A DNA stretch of 39,123 bases from assembly GCA_900318815.1 (NCBI GenBank), contig ONMA01000031.1, positions 1 to 39,123 on the forward strand. The letters are read 5' to 3'. This stretch comes from an uncultured Prevotellaceae bacterium (GTDB lineage: Bacteria; Bacteroidota; Bacteroidia; Bacteroidales; Bacteroidaceae). The translations under genes were made by a program, and so were the position numbers. Shown in pieces: positions 7,000-15,201 of the stretch. How positions within the stretch are numbered: the first letter of the stretch is position 1; the number at the start of each line of letters is the position of its first letter. The notes beneath the pieces were generated by a model. The model did not search any database. It saw only the letters and a program-made list of their open reading frames with translations, and had not been told where the DNA came from.

Positions 7000-8496
7000 A
7001 TGAACCGATTGCAGCTATTCCTCCTGTTGCGGCGCAACAACCAGTTGGGCATACGCCGTTCGCCGGCCTTCGAGCAGAGCGTGATAGCCAAGGTGCTGAT
7101 GTATCTTGGTGCTGCCTTTGCGGCCATCTATCTCATCTTCTTCGGCGTGATGTTCTCCACCGCAGCCAACGAGGAGGACATGCCGGGCTTCATCTTTGTC
7201 ATCCTTCCGCTGCTGTTGCTGATGGACTTTGGCGCACGCTTCGGCATTCAGCAGACGCCTGCCATGCTGCTGAAGCCCTACATGCTGCAGCCCATGCCGC
7301 GCCGCGCCGTCATCGAGACCTTCCTGCTGACGTCGCTCTTCAGCGGCTGGAATGCCCTCTGGCTCTGTCTGTACCTGCCCTACTGCATCATCATCCTGGC
7401 CGGAGGCGCTGGTTTCCTGTCGGTATTGATGGTGCTGCTCAGCGGCATGGTATTAGTGATGCTGAACAGCCAGTGGTATCTGCTGATAAGGACGCTGGTG
7501 GCCCGCTCACTGCTGTGGTGGCTCATGCCCGCCACGCTCTATGCCTGCTATTTCGTACCGATGATGATGGACGACGAATGGCATGTCTTCGAGCAAGTAG
7601 CCGACTTCATTGGCGAGCAGGGGGGCACGCTCTGGTTCTTCCTTGTGTGCCTGTTGCTGCTTGTGGGTCTCTTCTCCCTGAACAGGAAGATGCAGTTCAC
7701 CTTTGCTGTGGAGGAGATTTCGCGCGAGCAGAAAGCCCCGGCTGCCATGAAGCGCGTGTCGCAGTTCACCTTCTTAGAGCGTTTCGGACAGACGGGCGAA
7801 TACCTGAAGCTGGAGCTGAAGTCCATCATGCGCAACAAAGCCATACGCTCGCGCGTGCTGATGAGTCTTGGCCTGGTGGTCATGTTGGTGGCCATCATCA
7901 CCTTCAGCGACGTGTACGACGGGTTCTACATGCTCAACTTCTGGTGCTACTACTGCTTTGCCATCTACGGCATGACGGCGCTGGTCAAGGTGATGGGAGC
8001 CGAAGGCAACTACATAGACCTGCTGATGACCCATCGCGAGAACATTCTTTCGCTGCTCCGTGCCAAGTACTACTTCCACGTGGTCATCCTCTTAGTGCCC
8101 ATCGTGCTCACCATTCCGGCTGTGATAGCGGGGAAGTTCTCGGTGATGATGATTATTGCCTACACGCTACTCACGTCGGGCGTGCTCTATCTGGTCATGT
8201 TCCAGTTGGGTATCTACAACAAGCAGACACTGCCACTCAACCAGCGGATAACGGGAAAGGGCAACGTGGAGAACGGACTCCAGCTCATCATCGAGATGCT
8301 GGCCATGTTCATGCCTATTGCGCTGGTGGCCATCCTGCTCCTTATCTTTGAAGACGAGAACACTGCCTACGCCATCTTAGCCGTCATCGGACTGGTGGCT
8401 ACGCTGGCCCATCCCTGGTGGCTGCGCAACATCTATCAGCGCATGATGGCCCGCAAATACGAGAATCTGGAAGGCTTCCATGCCAGCCGTGCATAA
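7000..8496 (+). CDS. DUF5687-like multi-pass membrane protein
   Basis: 498 residues with about ten to twelve hydrophobic segments, such as VLMYLGAAFAAIYLIFFGV near the N-terminus, MVLLSGMVLVMLN and MLAMFMPIALVAILLLIF. The N-terminal stretch (LFLLLRRNNQLGIRRSPAFE) and overall layout resemble the Bacteroidetes DUF5687 family, which looks like ABC-2-type permease subunits. An ABC ATPase partner would be expected but none lies next to it. The ATG follows the preceding stop codon directly (TAAATG), implying translational coupling. Substrate unknown. Confidence 0.75.
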   Translation: MNRLQLFLLLRRNNQLGIRRSPAFEQSVIAKVLMYLGAAFAAIYLIFFGVMFSTAANEEDMPGFIFVILPLLLLMDFGARFGIQQTPAMLLKPYMLQPMPRRAVIETFLLTSLFSGWNALWLCLYLPYCIIILAGGAGFLSVLMVLLSGMVLVMLNSQWYLLIRTLVARSLLWWLMPATLYACYFVPMMMDDEWHVFEQVADFIGEQGGTLWFFLVCLLLLVGLFSLNRKMQFTFAVEEISREQKAPAAMKRVSQFTFLERFGQTGEYLKLELKSIMRNKAIRSRVLMSLGLVVMLVAIITFSDVYDGFYMLNFWCYYCFAIYGMTALVKVMGAEGNYIDLLMTHRENILSLLRAKYYFHVVILLVPIVLTIPAVIAGKFSVMMIIAYTLLTSGVLYLVMFQLGIYNKQTLPLNQRITGKGNVENGLQLIIEMLAMFMPIALVAILLLIFEDENTAYAILAVIGLVATLAHPWWLRNIYQRMMARKYENLEGFHASRA

Positions 8497-8524
8497 CTAC
8501 TACAAAACTAATCTTTTCAAAAAC

Positions 8525-8962
8525 ATGAGAAAATTCATTCAAATCACAGCAGCTTGTCTGCTGCTATGCTCCGCGACGGCCATGGCCGACACGGTGCAGA
8601 CGCTCACCATTAATGGCGAAGTGGTGAGCAAAACCGTGACGAAGATGACCTTTGAGGGCAGCAACGTGGTGCTGCACTTCAATGACCAGTCGACACAGAC
8701 CGCCGACATGTCGGCAGTGGTGCTGACGCTCGACCTTTCGGGAGTCGATGCTATCGGTTCGCTGAAGACCACCGTGACCGACAAGCTCGACATCAGCGGA
8801 CTTGCCTCAGGCACCAGTATCGCTATCTACGACGCATCGGGACGGCTCGCACTTTCGGCCAAAGCTACAGGCTCTAACACCATGCTTTCCCTGAAGACGC
8901 TTGGCAGCGGCATCTACGTGATGAAGGCTGGCAAGCAAGTTGTGAAATTCGTAAAACGGTAA
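8525..8962 (+). CDS. Small exported protein with T9SS-like C-terminal segment
   Basis: 145 residues from ATG 8525. The upstream ATG at 8480 lies inside the previous gene and would spoil the signal peptide. A clear signal peptide (MRKFIQITAACLLLCSATAMA) is followed by a short beta-rich region and a C-terminus of the form IYDASGRL...SLKTLGSGIYVMKAG...VKFVKR. That resembles type A T9SS sorting domains, which direct export across the outer membrane. Little lies between the signal and the sorting segment, so this may be a minimal secreted or surface peptide. It is followed after 6 bases by the pectate lyase gene, which begins with a similar short beta region. Confidence 0.75.
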   Translation: MRKFIQITAACLLLCSATAMADTVQTLTINGEVVSKTVTKMTFEGSNVVLHFNDQSTQTADMSAVVLTLDLSGVDAIGSLKTTVTDKLDISGLASGTSIAIYDASGRLALSAKATGSNTMLSLKTLGSGIYVMKAGKQVVKFVKR

Positions 8963-8968
8963 CAGGCT

Positions 8969-11200
8969 ATGAAAAAACTATTTATCTGTATGGTGGCATT
9001 GCTGACCACCATGATTATTGGTGCACAGGGTGTGCATCAGGTGCAGCTTACGCTGAAGTCGGGCGACGTAAAGCTTTATGACGTAGATCAGCTGAAAAGC
9101 ATAGAATATATGGGCGACCGGGTTGCTGTGACACAGCAACAAACAATACAGGATATCTATGATGCCTTAGTGACCAAAGTGTCCTTCATCAAGAAGCAAG
9201 AAGGTGGTCAGGACGCGGTGATTGATAATGGCTGCGCTGAGATCTTCGAGGCACGCGGCTGGCAGGAATCGGCCTACGTGAAGTGGCACGAGACTACGGG
9301 TGCCGTTGGCTATCATGTATTTATAAAAGGTGAAGAATATGAACAGTGGACAAAGATTGACCCGCAGCTCATTCGCAACTACGGCACCTATCTGCGTGCC
9401 GATGTCGTGGGCCTCAGGCCGGGACGCTATGCCATGAAGGTAGAGCCCGTCTTTGTGGGTGACGTTACGCCCACTTGTGGTGCGTCCTTTGCCAGTGAGA
9501 TGGTGGTCAGGGCTTACGACCGCTCGGGCTTTGCCCATTTCAACTACGACAAAGGTGTGGGAGCCTATAACAACGACGGTACTCTGAAGTCGAATGCCGT
9601 CGTCATCTACGTCACCTCGGCCAATGCCAAGACCGTCAAGGCCCGGCTCTCGTCGGGCGAGTTCACGGGGTTGCAGGCCATTGTCAATGCCTATCAGAAG
9701 GGTAACGTCACCACGCCGCTCGCCGTTCGCTTCATCGGCACTATCAAGGCTGCCGACGTGGATAGCTTTGGAAGCAGCGAAGAGGGCATACAAGTGAAGG
9801 GGAAGAACGCGGACAGCGAGCTGAACATCACCTTCGAGGGCATAGGCGACGATGCTACCATCCACGGTTTCGGCTTCTTGGTGCGCAACTCCAAGAGCGT
9901 GGAGTTCCGTAACTTCGCGGTCATGCGTTGTATGGACGATGGCATATCCCTTGATACCGACAACAGCAATGTGTGGTTGCACAACATCGACGTGTTCTAT
10001 GGCAAGCACGGCTCCGGCGACCACGCCAAGGGCGACGGAGCCATCGACGTGAAGAGCGACTCGAAGTACGTCACGCTGAGCTACTGCCGCTTCTGGGACA
10101 CAGGCAAGAGCAACATGTTTGGCATGAAGAGCGAGTCAGGCCCTAACTATATTACTTATCATCACAACTGGTTCGATCACAGCGACTCGCGCCATCCTCG
10201 TATCCGTACCATGAGCGTTCATGCCTATAACAACTACTTCGACGGCAACTCGAAGTACGGCATAGGCGTTACTTCGGGAGCCAGTTGCTTTGCCGAGAAC
10301 AACTATTTCCGTCATGCTCACGACCCCTTGCTCTCCTCGAAGCAGGGCACCGATGCCCGTGGCAGCGGCACGTTCTCGGGTGAGGACGGCGGTATCATCA
10401 AGTCCTTTGGTAATCTCTATAGGGAGACGGGCGGCAGCAGCTACTACCAGCCCATTACCTGGCAGCAGAACAACACGAGCTTCGACTGCTACGAGGCTAC
10501 AACACGCGACGAGCAAGTGCCAGCCAGTGTGAAGACATTAGCAGGCGGAACGAGTTACCACAACTTTGATACTGACCCGTCGCTCATGTATACCTACACG
10601 CCCGATGCCGCCCAGGATGTGCCGGCTATCGTTACGGGCTACTATGGTGCAGGCCGACTGAACCACGGCGACTGCCAGTTTGCCTTCAACAACGCCGTCG
10701 ACGATACCGCCTACGACGTGAACGCGGCCTTGGAAAGCCTCATCGACGGCTACAAGACTGCGCTTGTGGGCATATACGGTGAGGACAGCGGTCAGGGCGG
10801 CGACGAGCCGGGCGGTGGCGATCAGGGCGGTGGCGAAGTGACCCCTCAGCCCGAAGGTACCATCTTCTGTACCTTCGACAAGAGCGGCACACCGTCGAAT
10901 GACTTCTTCACCGTCGTAGGTAATGGCTCCAACTCGAAGGGGACGGCCACCATCGACGGCGAGACCTACGATACCTGTCTGAAGATGGAATCGTCGACCA
11001 ACATCACCTTCACCTTAGCGAAGACCATGCTCATGACTCTTTACTTCGGTGATCAGGAGACCGCCAGCATCAAGGTGGATGGCGTGAAGAAGACCTCGGA
11101 CAACAGCACTTATTCGCAGACACTCGATGAAGGCCAGCACGTACTGACCAAAGCCGACAGCCGGAACCTCTTCGGTATCAAGCTCGAACCTGTGGAATAA
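8969..11200 (+). CDS. Secreted pectate lyase, polysaccharide lyase family 1-like
   Basis: 743 residues with a signal peptide (KKLFICMVALLTTMIIGAQ). Residues about 20-50 form a short motif region (GDVKLYDVDQLKSIEY) common in Prevotella secreted proteins. The central domain is a right-handed parallel beta helix of the Amb_all / PL1 type. The segment GDGAIDVKSDSKYVTLSYC supplies the Ca-binding Asp ladder, and NWFDHSDSRHPRIR carries the Arg typical of the catalytic site. A Gly-rich linker (GGDEPGGGDQGGGE) joins a C-terminal domain that begins GTIFCTFDKSG and ends in a beta strand (NLFGIKLEPV) seen in other Bacteroidetes pectinases. It cleaves polygalacturonate by beta elimination. No obvious T9SS tail is present. 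Confidence 0.92.
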   Translation: MKKLFICMVALLTTMIIGAQGVHQVQLTLKSGDVKLYDVDQLKSIEYMGDRVAVTQQQTIQDIYDALVTKVSFIKKQEGGQDAVIDNGCAEIFEARGWQESAYVKWHETTGAVGYHVFIKGEEYEQWTKIDPQLIRNYGTYLRADVVGLRPGRYAMKVEPVFVGDVTPTCGASFASEMVVRAYDRSGFAHFNYDKGVGAYNNDGTLKSNAVVIYVTSANAKTVKARLSSGEFTGLQAIVNAYQKGNVTTPLAVRFIGTIKAADVDSFGSSEEGIQVKGKNADSELNITFEGIGDDATIHGFGFLVRNSKSVEFRNFAVMRCMDDGISLDTDNSNVWLHNIDVFYGKHGSGDHAKGDGAIDVKSDSKYVTLSYCRFWDTGKSNMFGMKSESGPNYITYHHNWFDHSDSRHPRIRTMSVHAYNNYFDGNSKYGIGVTSGASCFAENNYFRHAHDPLLSSKQGTDARGSGTFSGEDGGIIKSFGNLYRETGGSSYYQPITWQQNNTSFDCYEATTRDEQVPASVKTLAGGTSYHNFDTDPSLMYTYTPDAAQDVPAIVTGYYGAGRLNHGDCQFAFNNAVDDTAYDVNAALESLIDGYKTALVGIYGEDSGQGGDEPGGGDQGGGEVTPQPEGTIFCTFDKSGTPSNDFFTVVGNGSNSKGTATIDGETYDTCLKMESSTNITFTLAKTMLMTLYFGDQETASIKVDGVKKTSDNSTYSQTLDEGQHVLTKADSRNLFGIKLEPVE

Positions 11201-11375
11201 AACAACGGATTACACGGATTGAACACAGAGACACAAAGACACAGATTTTTTTTATTATCTGCGGAGCCATTAATCTCTGTGCCTCTGTGTCTCTGTGTCC
11301 TATTTTGTACAACGGATTACACGGATTGAACGGATTGTTTATTGGAAAATCCGTATAATCCGTGTAATCCGTTGT
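11201..11375. terminator. Two large inverted repeats between convergent genes
   Basis: Inverted repeat one pairs the ACACAGAGACAC arm (11224-11247) with its complement (11275-11298), 22 of 24 bases matching. Inverted repeat two pairs ACAACGGATTACACGGATT and its extension (11309-11336) with 11348-11375, 26 of 28 matching, around a loop of about 11 bases. The ACAACGGATTACACGGATT word also occurs directly at 11203-11221. Placed between convergent transcripts (pectate lyase and cdd), these could terminate both. Each could also extrude as a cruciform. Confidence 0.7.
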
Positions 11376-11393
11376 TTTTACCTCCGATCTTGT

Positions 11394-11867
11394 TCAGAAC
11401 TCCGTAAATGAGAGTGGCATCAAGTGACGTATGCTCTCAAGGGCATAGACCTTGTTGCGACCATAGAGGAGGATGCGCACGTGATGGTGGAAACGAGTCT
11501 CGGTCTCGATGATGACCTGACGACAAGTGCCGCAGGGAGAGACGGGTTCGGCGGTGAGTTCGCCGTTGGTGCCTCGGGCAGCAATGGCCAGCGTGACTAT
11601 AGGCACGTCGGGGTATTGTGCGCCGGCAGCGAAGATTGCGGTGCGCTCGGCGCAGAGCCCTGCGGGGAACGCGGCATTCTCCTGGTTGCAACCAATGATG
11701 CGAGTGCCGTTCTGCAATTCAACGGCAGCACCTACGTGAAAATTTGAATACCGGGCATAGCTTCTGCTTGTTGCCTCAATGGCCATCTCAACCAGCTGAC
11801 GCTCACTTTCGGTCAGCTCAGCCATCTGGTATTCTACCAGTTGGGATTTTAGTTCAATATGTTTCAT
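11394..11867 (-). CDS. cdd: Cytidine deaminase
   Basis: 157 residues. It has the signature FHVGAAVE, then CAERTA with zinc ligand Cys72 and catalytic Glu74, and PCGTCRQ with zinc ligands Cys112 and Cys115. It deaminates cytidine and deoxycytidine to uridine and deoxyuridine for pyrimidine salvage. Length is normal for the tetrameric class, with a somewhat extended N-terminus. Its ATG overlaps the uvrA stop codon (ATGA), so translation is probably coupled to uvrA and the gene is last in the pepD-lipoprotein-uvrA-cdd run. Confidence 0.95.
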   Translation of the reverse strand: MKHIELKSQLVEYQMAELTESERQLVEMAIEATSRSYARYSNFHVGAAVELQNGTRIIGCNQENAAFPAGLCAERTAIFAAGAQYPDVPIVTLAIAARGTNGELTAEPVSPCGTCRQVIIETETRFHHHVRILLYGRNKVYALESIRHLMPLSFTEF

Positions 11868-14764
11868 AGCTTGTCTTTAATATATTTTCCTGTTAAACTT
11901 TCTGTGCAAGCAGCTATCTTCTCGGGCGTTCCTGCGCAAACCAGCGCACCGCCCTTGTCGCCTCCGTCGGGGCCTAAGTCGATGACGTGGTCGGCCATCT
12001 TAATGACATCCAGGTTATGCTCAATGACCAGAATGGTGTGGCCACGCTGAATCAGCGCGTCGAACGACTGTAGCAGTCGACGTATGTCGTGGAAATGCAG
12101 GCCTGTGGTGGGTTCGTCGAAGATGAACATCGTGGGCTCCTGTCGTTCCTGCCCGATGAAGTAGGCCAGTTTTACGCGCTGGTTCTCGCCCCCAGAGAGC
12201 GTAGAGCTGCTCTGTCCGAGCTTGATATAGCCCAGTCCCACTTCCTGTAAAGGTCTCAGCCGGTTGACGATTACCTTCTGATTGTGACTGCCGAAGAAGT
12301 CGATGGCTTCAGTGATGGTCATATTCAGCACATCGTCGATGTTCTTGCCTTCGAAGCGCACGTCGAGGATGTCGTGCTTGAAGCGTTGCCCGTGGCAGGC
12401 CTCGCACTCCAGCACCAAGTCGGCCATGAACTGCATCTCCACGGTGATGGTGCCCGCTCCCTTGCATTCGTCGCAACGCCCCCCGTCTGTATTGAACGAG
12501 AAGTACTGAGAGGAGAAGCCCATCTGCTGAGAGAGAGGCTGTTCGGCAAAGAGGTCGCGTATGGCGTCGTATGCCTTTATGTAGGTGGCCGGATTAGAAC
12601 GTGAGGACTTGCCGATGGGATTCTGGTCGACGAACTCGACGTGCCTGATGGCGTCTATATCGCCTGCAAGACCAGCGTATTCGCCTGGCGGGTCGCACAC
12701 CTCGCCGAGATGACGCTTCAAGGCAGGGTAGAAGATTCCTTTGATGAGCGTAGACTTGCCTGAGCCAGAGACCCCCGTGACCACGGTCATCACGTTGAGT
12801 GGAATCTCGATGTTCAGTCCTCGCAGGTTGTTCATGCGTGCCCCCTTAATGTCGATATGGCGGTTCCAGGGGCGGCGAGACGATGGGGTGGGGATGGCAT
12901 CGAGACCAGAGAGGTAGCGGATGGTGTAGGAAGGCGAAGCCAGCTCCGGTGCCTGGGAAGTCTGTGGAAGAGGCCCCTGATAGACAATCTCGCCCCCTAA
13001 GCGTCCGGCATCGGGTCCTACGTCGATGAGATAGTCGGCAGCCCGCATGATGTCCTCGTCGTGTTCCACCACCACCACCGTGTTGCCTAAGGCCTGCAGC
13101 TCCTTCAGCACGTGGATAAGCCGGTCGGTATCGCGTGCGTGCAGGCCGATGCTCGGTTCGTCGAGGATATAGAGCGAGCCTACGAGCGACGAGCCGAGCG
13201 AGGTGCAGAGGTTGATGCGCTGGCTCTCCCCGCCCGAAAGCGTGTTTGAGAGCCGGTTGAGGGTGAGGTAGCCAAGTCCCACATCTAAGAGGAACTGCAG
13301 TCGCGAGCGGATTTCGGTGAGCAGACGCTTGCCCACCTCAGCATCGTGGTCACTCAAAGTGAGGTGCTGGAACCACTCAGCGAGCCTCACTACGGGCATC
13401 TGCACCAGGTCGGTGATGCTTCGCCCGCCGATCTTCACATAGTCGGCTTCGGGCTTCAGTCGCGTGCCGTGGCACACGTTGCAGGTAGTCTTGCCGCGAT
13501 AACGGCTCAGCATGACCCTGTACTGAATCTTGTACTGGTTCTCCTTGACCATCTGGAAGAAGGCATCGATGGACACCTGGTCGTGTATGTCCTTTCGTCG
13601 GTCGCAGGGCAGACCGTGCCAAAGCCAGTCCTTCTGCCGCTGGGTCAGGTCGTAATAGGGGGTGAAGATGGGGAAGTCGTCTGTGGCGGCCCGTCGGCAG
13701 AACTCCTCCTTCCATTCGCCCATCTTCTCGCCGTGCCAGCAGACCACACATCCATCGTAGACCGAAAGCGAGGGGTTAGGGATGACCAAGTGCTCGTCGA
13801 TACCGATGATGCGTCCGAAGCCCTGGCACTCGGGGCATGCCCCCGCAGGCGAATTGAAGGAGAACATCTGGTCGTTAGGCTCTTCGAAGGTCATGCCGTC
13901 GGCCTCGAAGCGAGTGGAAAAGTCGTAGCAGATGTTGGAAGGGAGGAACATGAGGCGGCACTCACCGTTACCCTCGTAGAAAGCCGTCTCGGCAGAATCG
14001 ACCAGTCGGGCAATGGCGTCCTTGGCGGTGTCGACCGAGAGGCGGTCGATGACGAGGTAGAAGGCCCCCCCTACGGCCCCCGAGGAAGAAGCCCCCCCTA
14101 CGGCCCCCGAGGGGGCTTCTATAGTTTGAGTATTGGAGGAAATCATCTCCAGATAGTCGTCGATGCGGACTATCGTAGCCCCCTCGGGGGCAGAAGGGGG
14201 GGCTTGTATCCTGCTGTAGCCCTGTAGGACATACATCTTGAGTTGCTGCTCGATGGTGCGTCCCTCCACGGGATGTATGGGCGACATAACGAGGAACTTC
14301 GTTCCTGTGGAGAACTCCATCATCTTCTGCACGACATCCTCTGTAGCGTGCTTCTTGACCTCCTGTCCGCTGACGGGCGAATACGTGTGTCCGATGCGAG
14401 CATAGAGCAGTCGCAGGTACTCGTAGATTTCGGTAGAGGTTCCTACGGTGCTTCGCGGGTTACGAGCGATGACCTTCTGCTCGATGGCGATGGCGGGCGG
14501 AATGCCCCGTATGAAGTCGCATTCAGGCTTGTTCATACGTCCTAAGAACTGACGTGCATAGCTCGACAGGCTCTCGACGTAACGTCGCTGCCCCTCGGCG
14601 TAGAGCGTATCGAAGGCGAGCGATGACTTGCCGGAGCCAGAGACACCGGCAATGACGATGAACTTGTTGCGGGGCAGACGCACGTCGACGTTCTTCAGGT
14701 TGTTGACACGTGCTCCCTTTATCTCAATCCAGGAGTCCTCTGGGTGCTGATTGTTGATGCTCAT
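11864..14764 (-). CDS. uvrA: Excinuclease ABC subunit A
   Basis: 966 residues. It has two ABC ATPase modules with Walker [10 protein letters not shown] and GVSGSGKST, signatures LSGGESQRI and LSGGENQRV, Walker [12 protein letters not shown] and [11 protein letters not shown], and zinc-finger Cys pairs ([22 protein letters not shown]). UvrA recognises bulky lesions and loads UvrB. Between the conserved stretches LQGYSRI and VIDRLSVD lie two in-frame inserts encoded by the family B element at 14061-14207. They make the protein longer than usual in its lesion- and UvrB-binding half. All catalytic motifs are intact, so the gene is probably functional. It ends in a 4-base overlap with cdd. Confidence 0.97.
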   Translation of the reverse strand: MSINNQHPEDSWIEIKGARVNNLKNVDVRLPRNKFIVIAGVSGSGKSSLAFDTLYAEGQRRYVESLSSYARQFLGRMNKPECDFIRGIPPAIAIEQKVIARNPRSTVGTSTEIYEYLRLLYARIGHTYSPVSGQEVKKHATEDVVQKMMEFSTGTKFLVMSPIHPVEGRTIEQQLKMYVLQGYSRIQAPPSAPEGATIVRIDDYLEMISSNTQTIEAPSGAVGGASSSGAVGGAFYLVIDRLSVDTAKDAIARLVDSAETAFYEGNGECRLMFLPSNICYDFSTRFEADGMTFEEPNDQMFSFNSPAGACPECQGFGRIIGIDEHLVIPNPSLSVYDGCVVCWHGEKMGEWKEEFCRRAATDDFPIFTPYYDLTQRQKDWLWHGLPCDRRKDIHDQVSIDAFFQMVKENQYKIQYRVMLSRYRGKTTCNVCHGTRLKPEADYVKIGGRSITDLVQMPVVRLAEWFQHLTLSDHDAEVGKRLLTEIRSRLQFLLDVGLGYLTLNRLSNTLSGGESQRINLCTSLGSSLVGSLYILDEPSIGLHARDTDRLIHVLKELQALGNTVVVVEHDEDIMRAADYLIDVGPDAGRLGGEIVYQGPLPQTSQAPELASPSYTIRYLSGLDAIPTPSSRRPWNRHIDIKGARMNNLRGLNIEIPLNVMTVVTGVSGSGKSTLIKGIFYPALKRHLGEVCDPPGEYAGLAGDIDAIRHVEFVDQNPIGKSSRSNPATYIKAYDAIRDLFAEQPLSQQMGFSSQYFSFNTDGGRCDECKGAGTITVEMQFMADLVLECEACHGQRFKHDILDVRFEGKNIDDVLNMTITEAIDFFGSHNQKVIVNRLRPLQEVGLGYIKLGQSSSTLSGGENQRVKLAYFIGQERQEPTMFIFDEPTTGLHFHDIRRLLQSFDALIQRGHTILVIEHNLDVIKMADHVIDLGPDGGDKGGALVCAGTPEKIAACTESLTGKYIKDKL
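14061..14207. repeat. Family B inverted-pair element inside uvrA
   Basis: The first half (to about 14126) contains CTACGGCCCCCGAGGGGGC and ends CTATAGT. It is preceded by a truncated tandem copy offset by exactly 27 bases (nine codons). The second half (14168-14207) is the inverted version, ACTATCGTAGCCCCCTCGGG onward. The middle encodes RIDDYLEMI, which looks like native UvrA sequence. So two halves appear to flank host sequence rather than forming one block. Encoded inserts: [11 protein letters not shown] and [20 protein letters not shown]. Confidence 0.85.
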
Positions 14765-14800
14765 TCTTCTCTTCTCTAATTACTCTCCTCTCTCCTCTAA
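14765..14800 (-). repeat. Family C heptamers between lipoprotein gene and uvrA
   Basis: Read on the mRNA strand, the 36 bases between the lipoprotein stop and the uvrA ATG consist largely of GGAGAGA, GGAGAGT, AATTAGA and GAAGAGA heptamers. They fill the leader immediately before the start codon and contain Shine-Dalgarno-like AGGAG cores. Bacteroidetes normally make little use of Shine-Dalgarno pairing, so an initiation role is uncertain. Confidence 0.75.
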
Positions 14801-15160
14801 TCACTTAAAAGCCACGACATGCTCCATTTGCTCGTCGATATAGAACGTCTGCCAGAGCGTATCGCCCTGATGACGATAGTTCATGCGCAGGAGGAAGAGC
14901 ATGCGTCCGGCGTTGTGTATGGAGTAGGTGATAGGGTGCTTGTAGAGGGGATGCTTAGCCTGCTGCATGGCCATGACGAGCGAGTCGGTGATGACCTTGG
15001 TGGAGTCGAATCGCGTAAAGTCGCGGTCAGCTATGGCGTCGGGGTCGAGCGCGTTGGCCTCGATGAAGTCCTCGACCAGTCCCTTTGCCTTGTGCTTCTG
15101 CCCGCACGAGACGGTCAGCAGCAGCATGGCAGCACATATTATAATAAACAGACCTTTCAT
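14801..15160 (-). CDS. Small lipoprotein of unknown function
   Basis: 119 residues. A lipoprotein signal (MKGLFIIICAAMLLLTVSC) ends in a lipobox Cys at residue 19. The mature part is mixed helix and strand (KGLVEDFIEANALDPDAIAD, then NYRHQGDTLWQTFYIDEQ). I do not recognise a named domain. The composition suggests a periplasm-facing lipid-anchored protein conserved among Bacteroidales. It starts 4 bases after the pepD stop codon and lies upstream of uvrA, so cotranscription is likely without implying a shared function. Confidence 0.75.
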   Translation of the reverse strand: MKGLFIIICAAMLLLTVSCGQKHKAKGLVEDFIEANALDPDAIADRDFTRFDSTKVITDSLVMAMQQAKHPLYKHPITYSIHNAGRMLFLLRMNYRHQGDTLWQTFYIDEQMEHVVAFK

Positions 15161-15164
15161 TTTT

Positions 15165-15201
15165 CTAATCTCTCTCCTCTCTCCTCTCTCCTCTCTCCTC
15201 T
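15165..15201 (-). repeat. Family C heptamer array at the pepD 3' end
   Basis: On the mRNA strand, about five GGAGAGA units run into GATTAGAAAAATG, which contains the pepD TAG stop and then the ATG of the lipoprotein gene. Copy-number change would alter the pepD tail and its stop codon. Confidence 0.8.

Noticed and set aside
13346-14227. 293-residue plus-strand ORF opposite uvrA
   Set aside because: Antisense shadow of uvrA that also runs through the family B repeat.
11864-14764. uvrA as a pseudogene because of the GC-rich inserts
   Set aside because: The frame is open throughout and all ATPase and zinc-finger motifs are intact.
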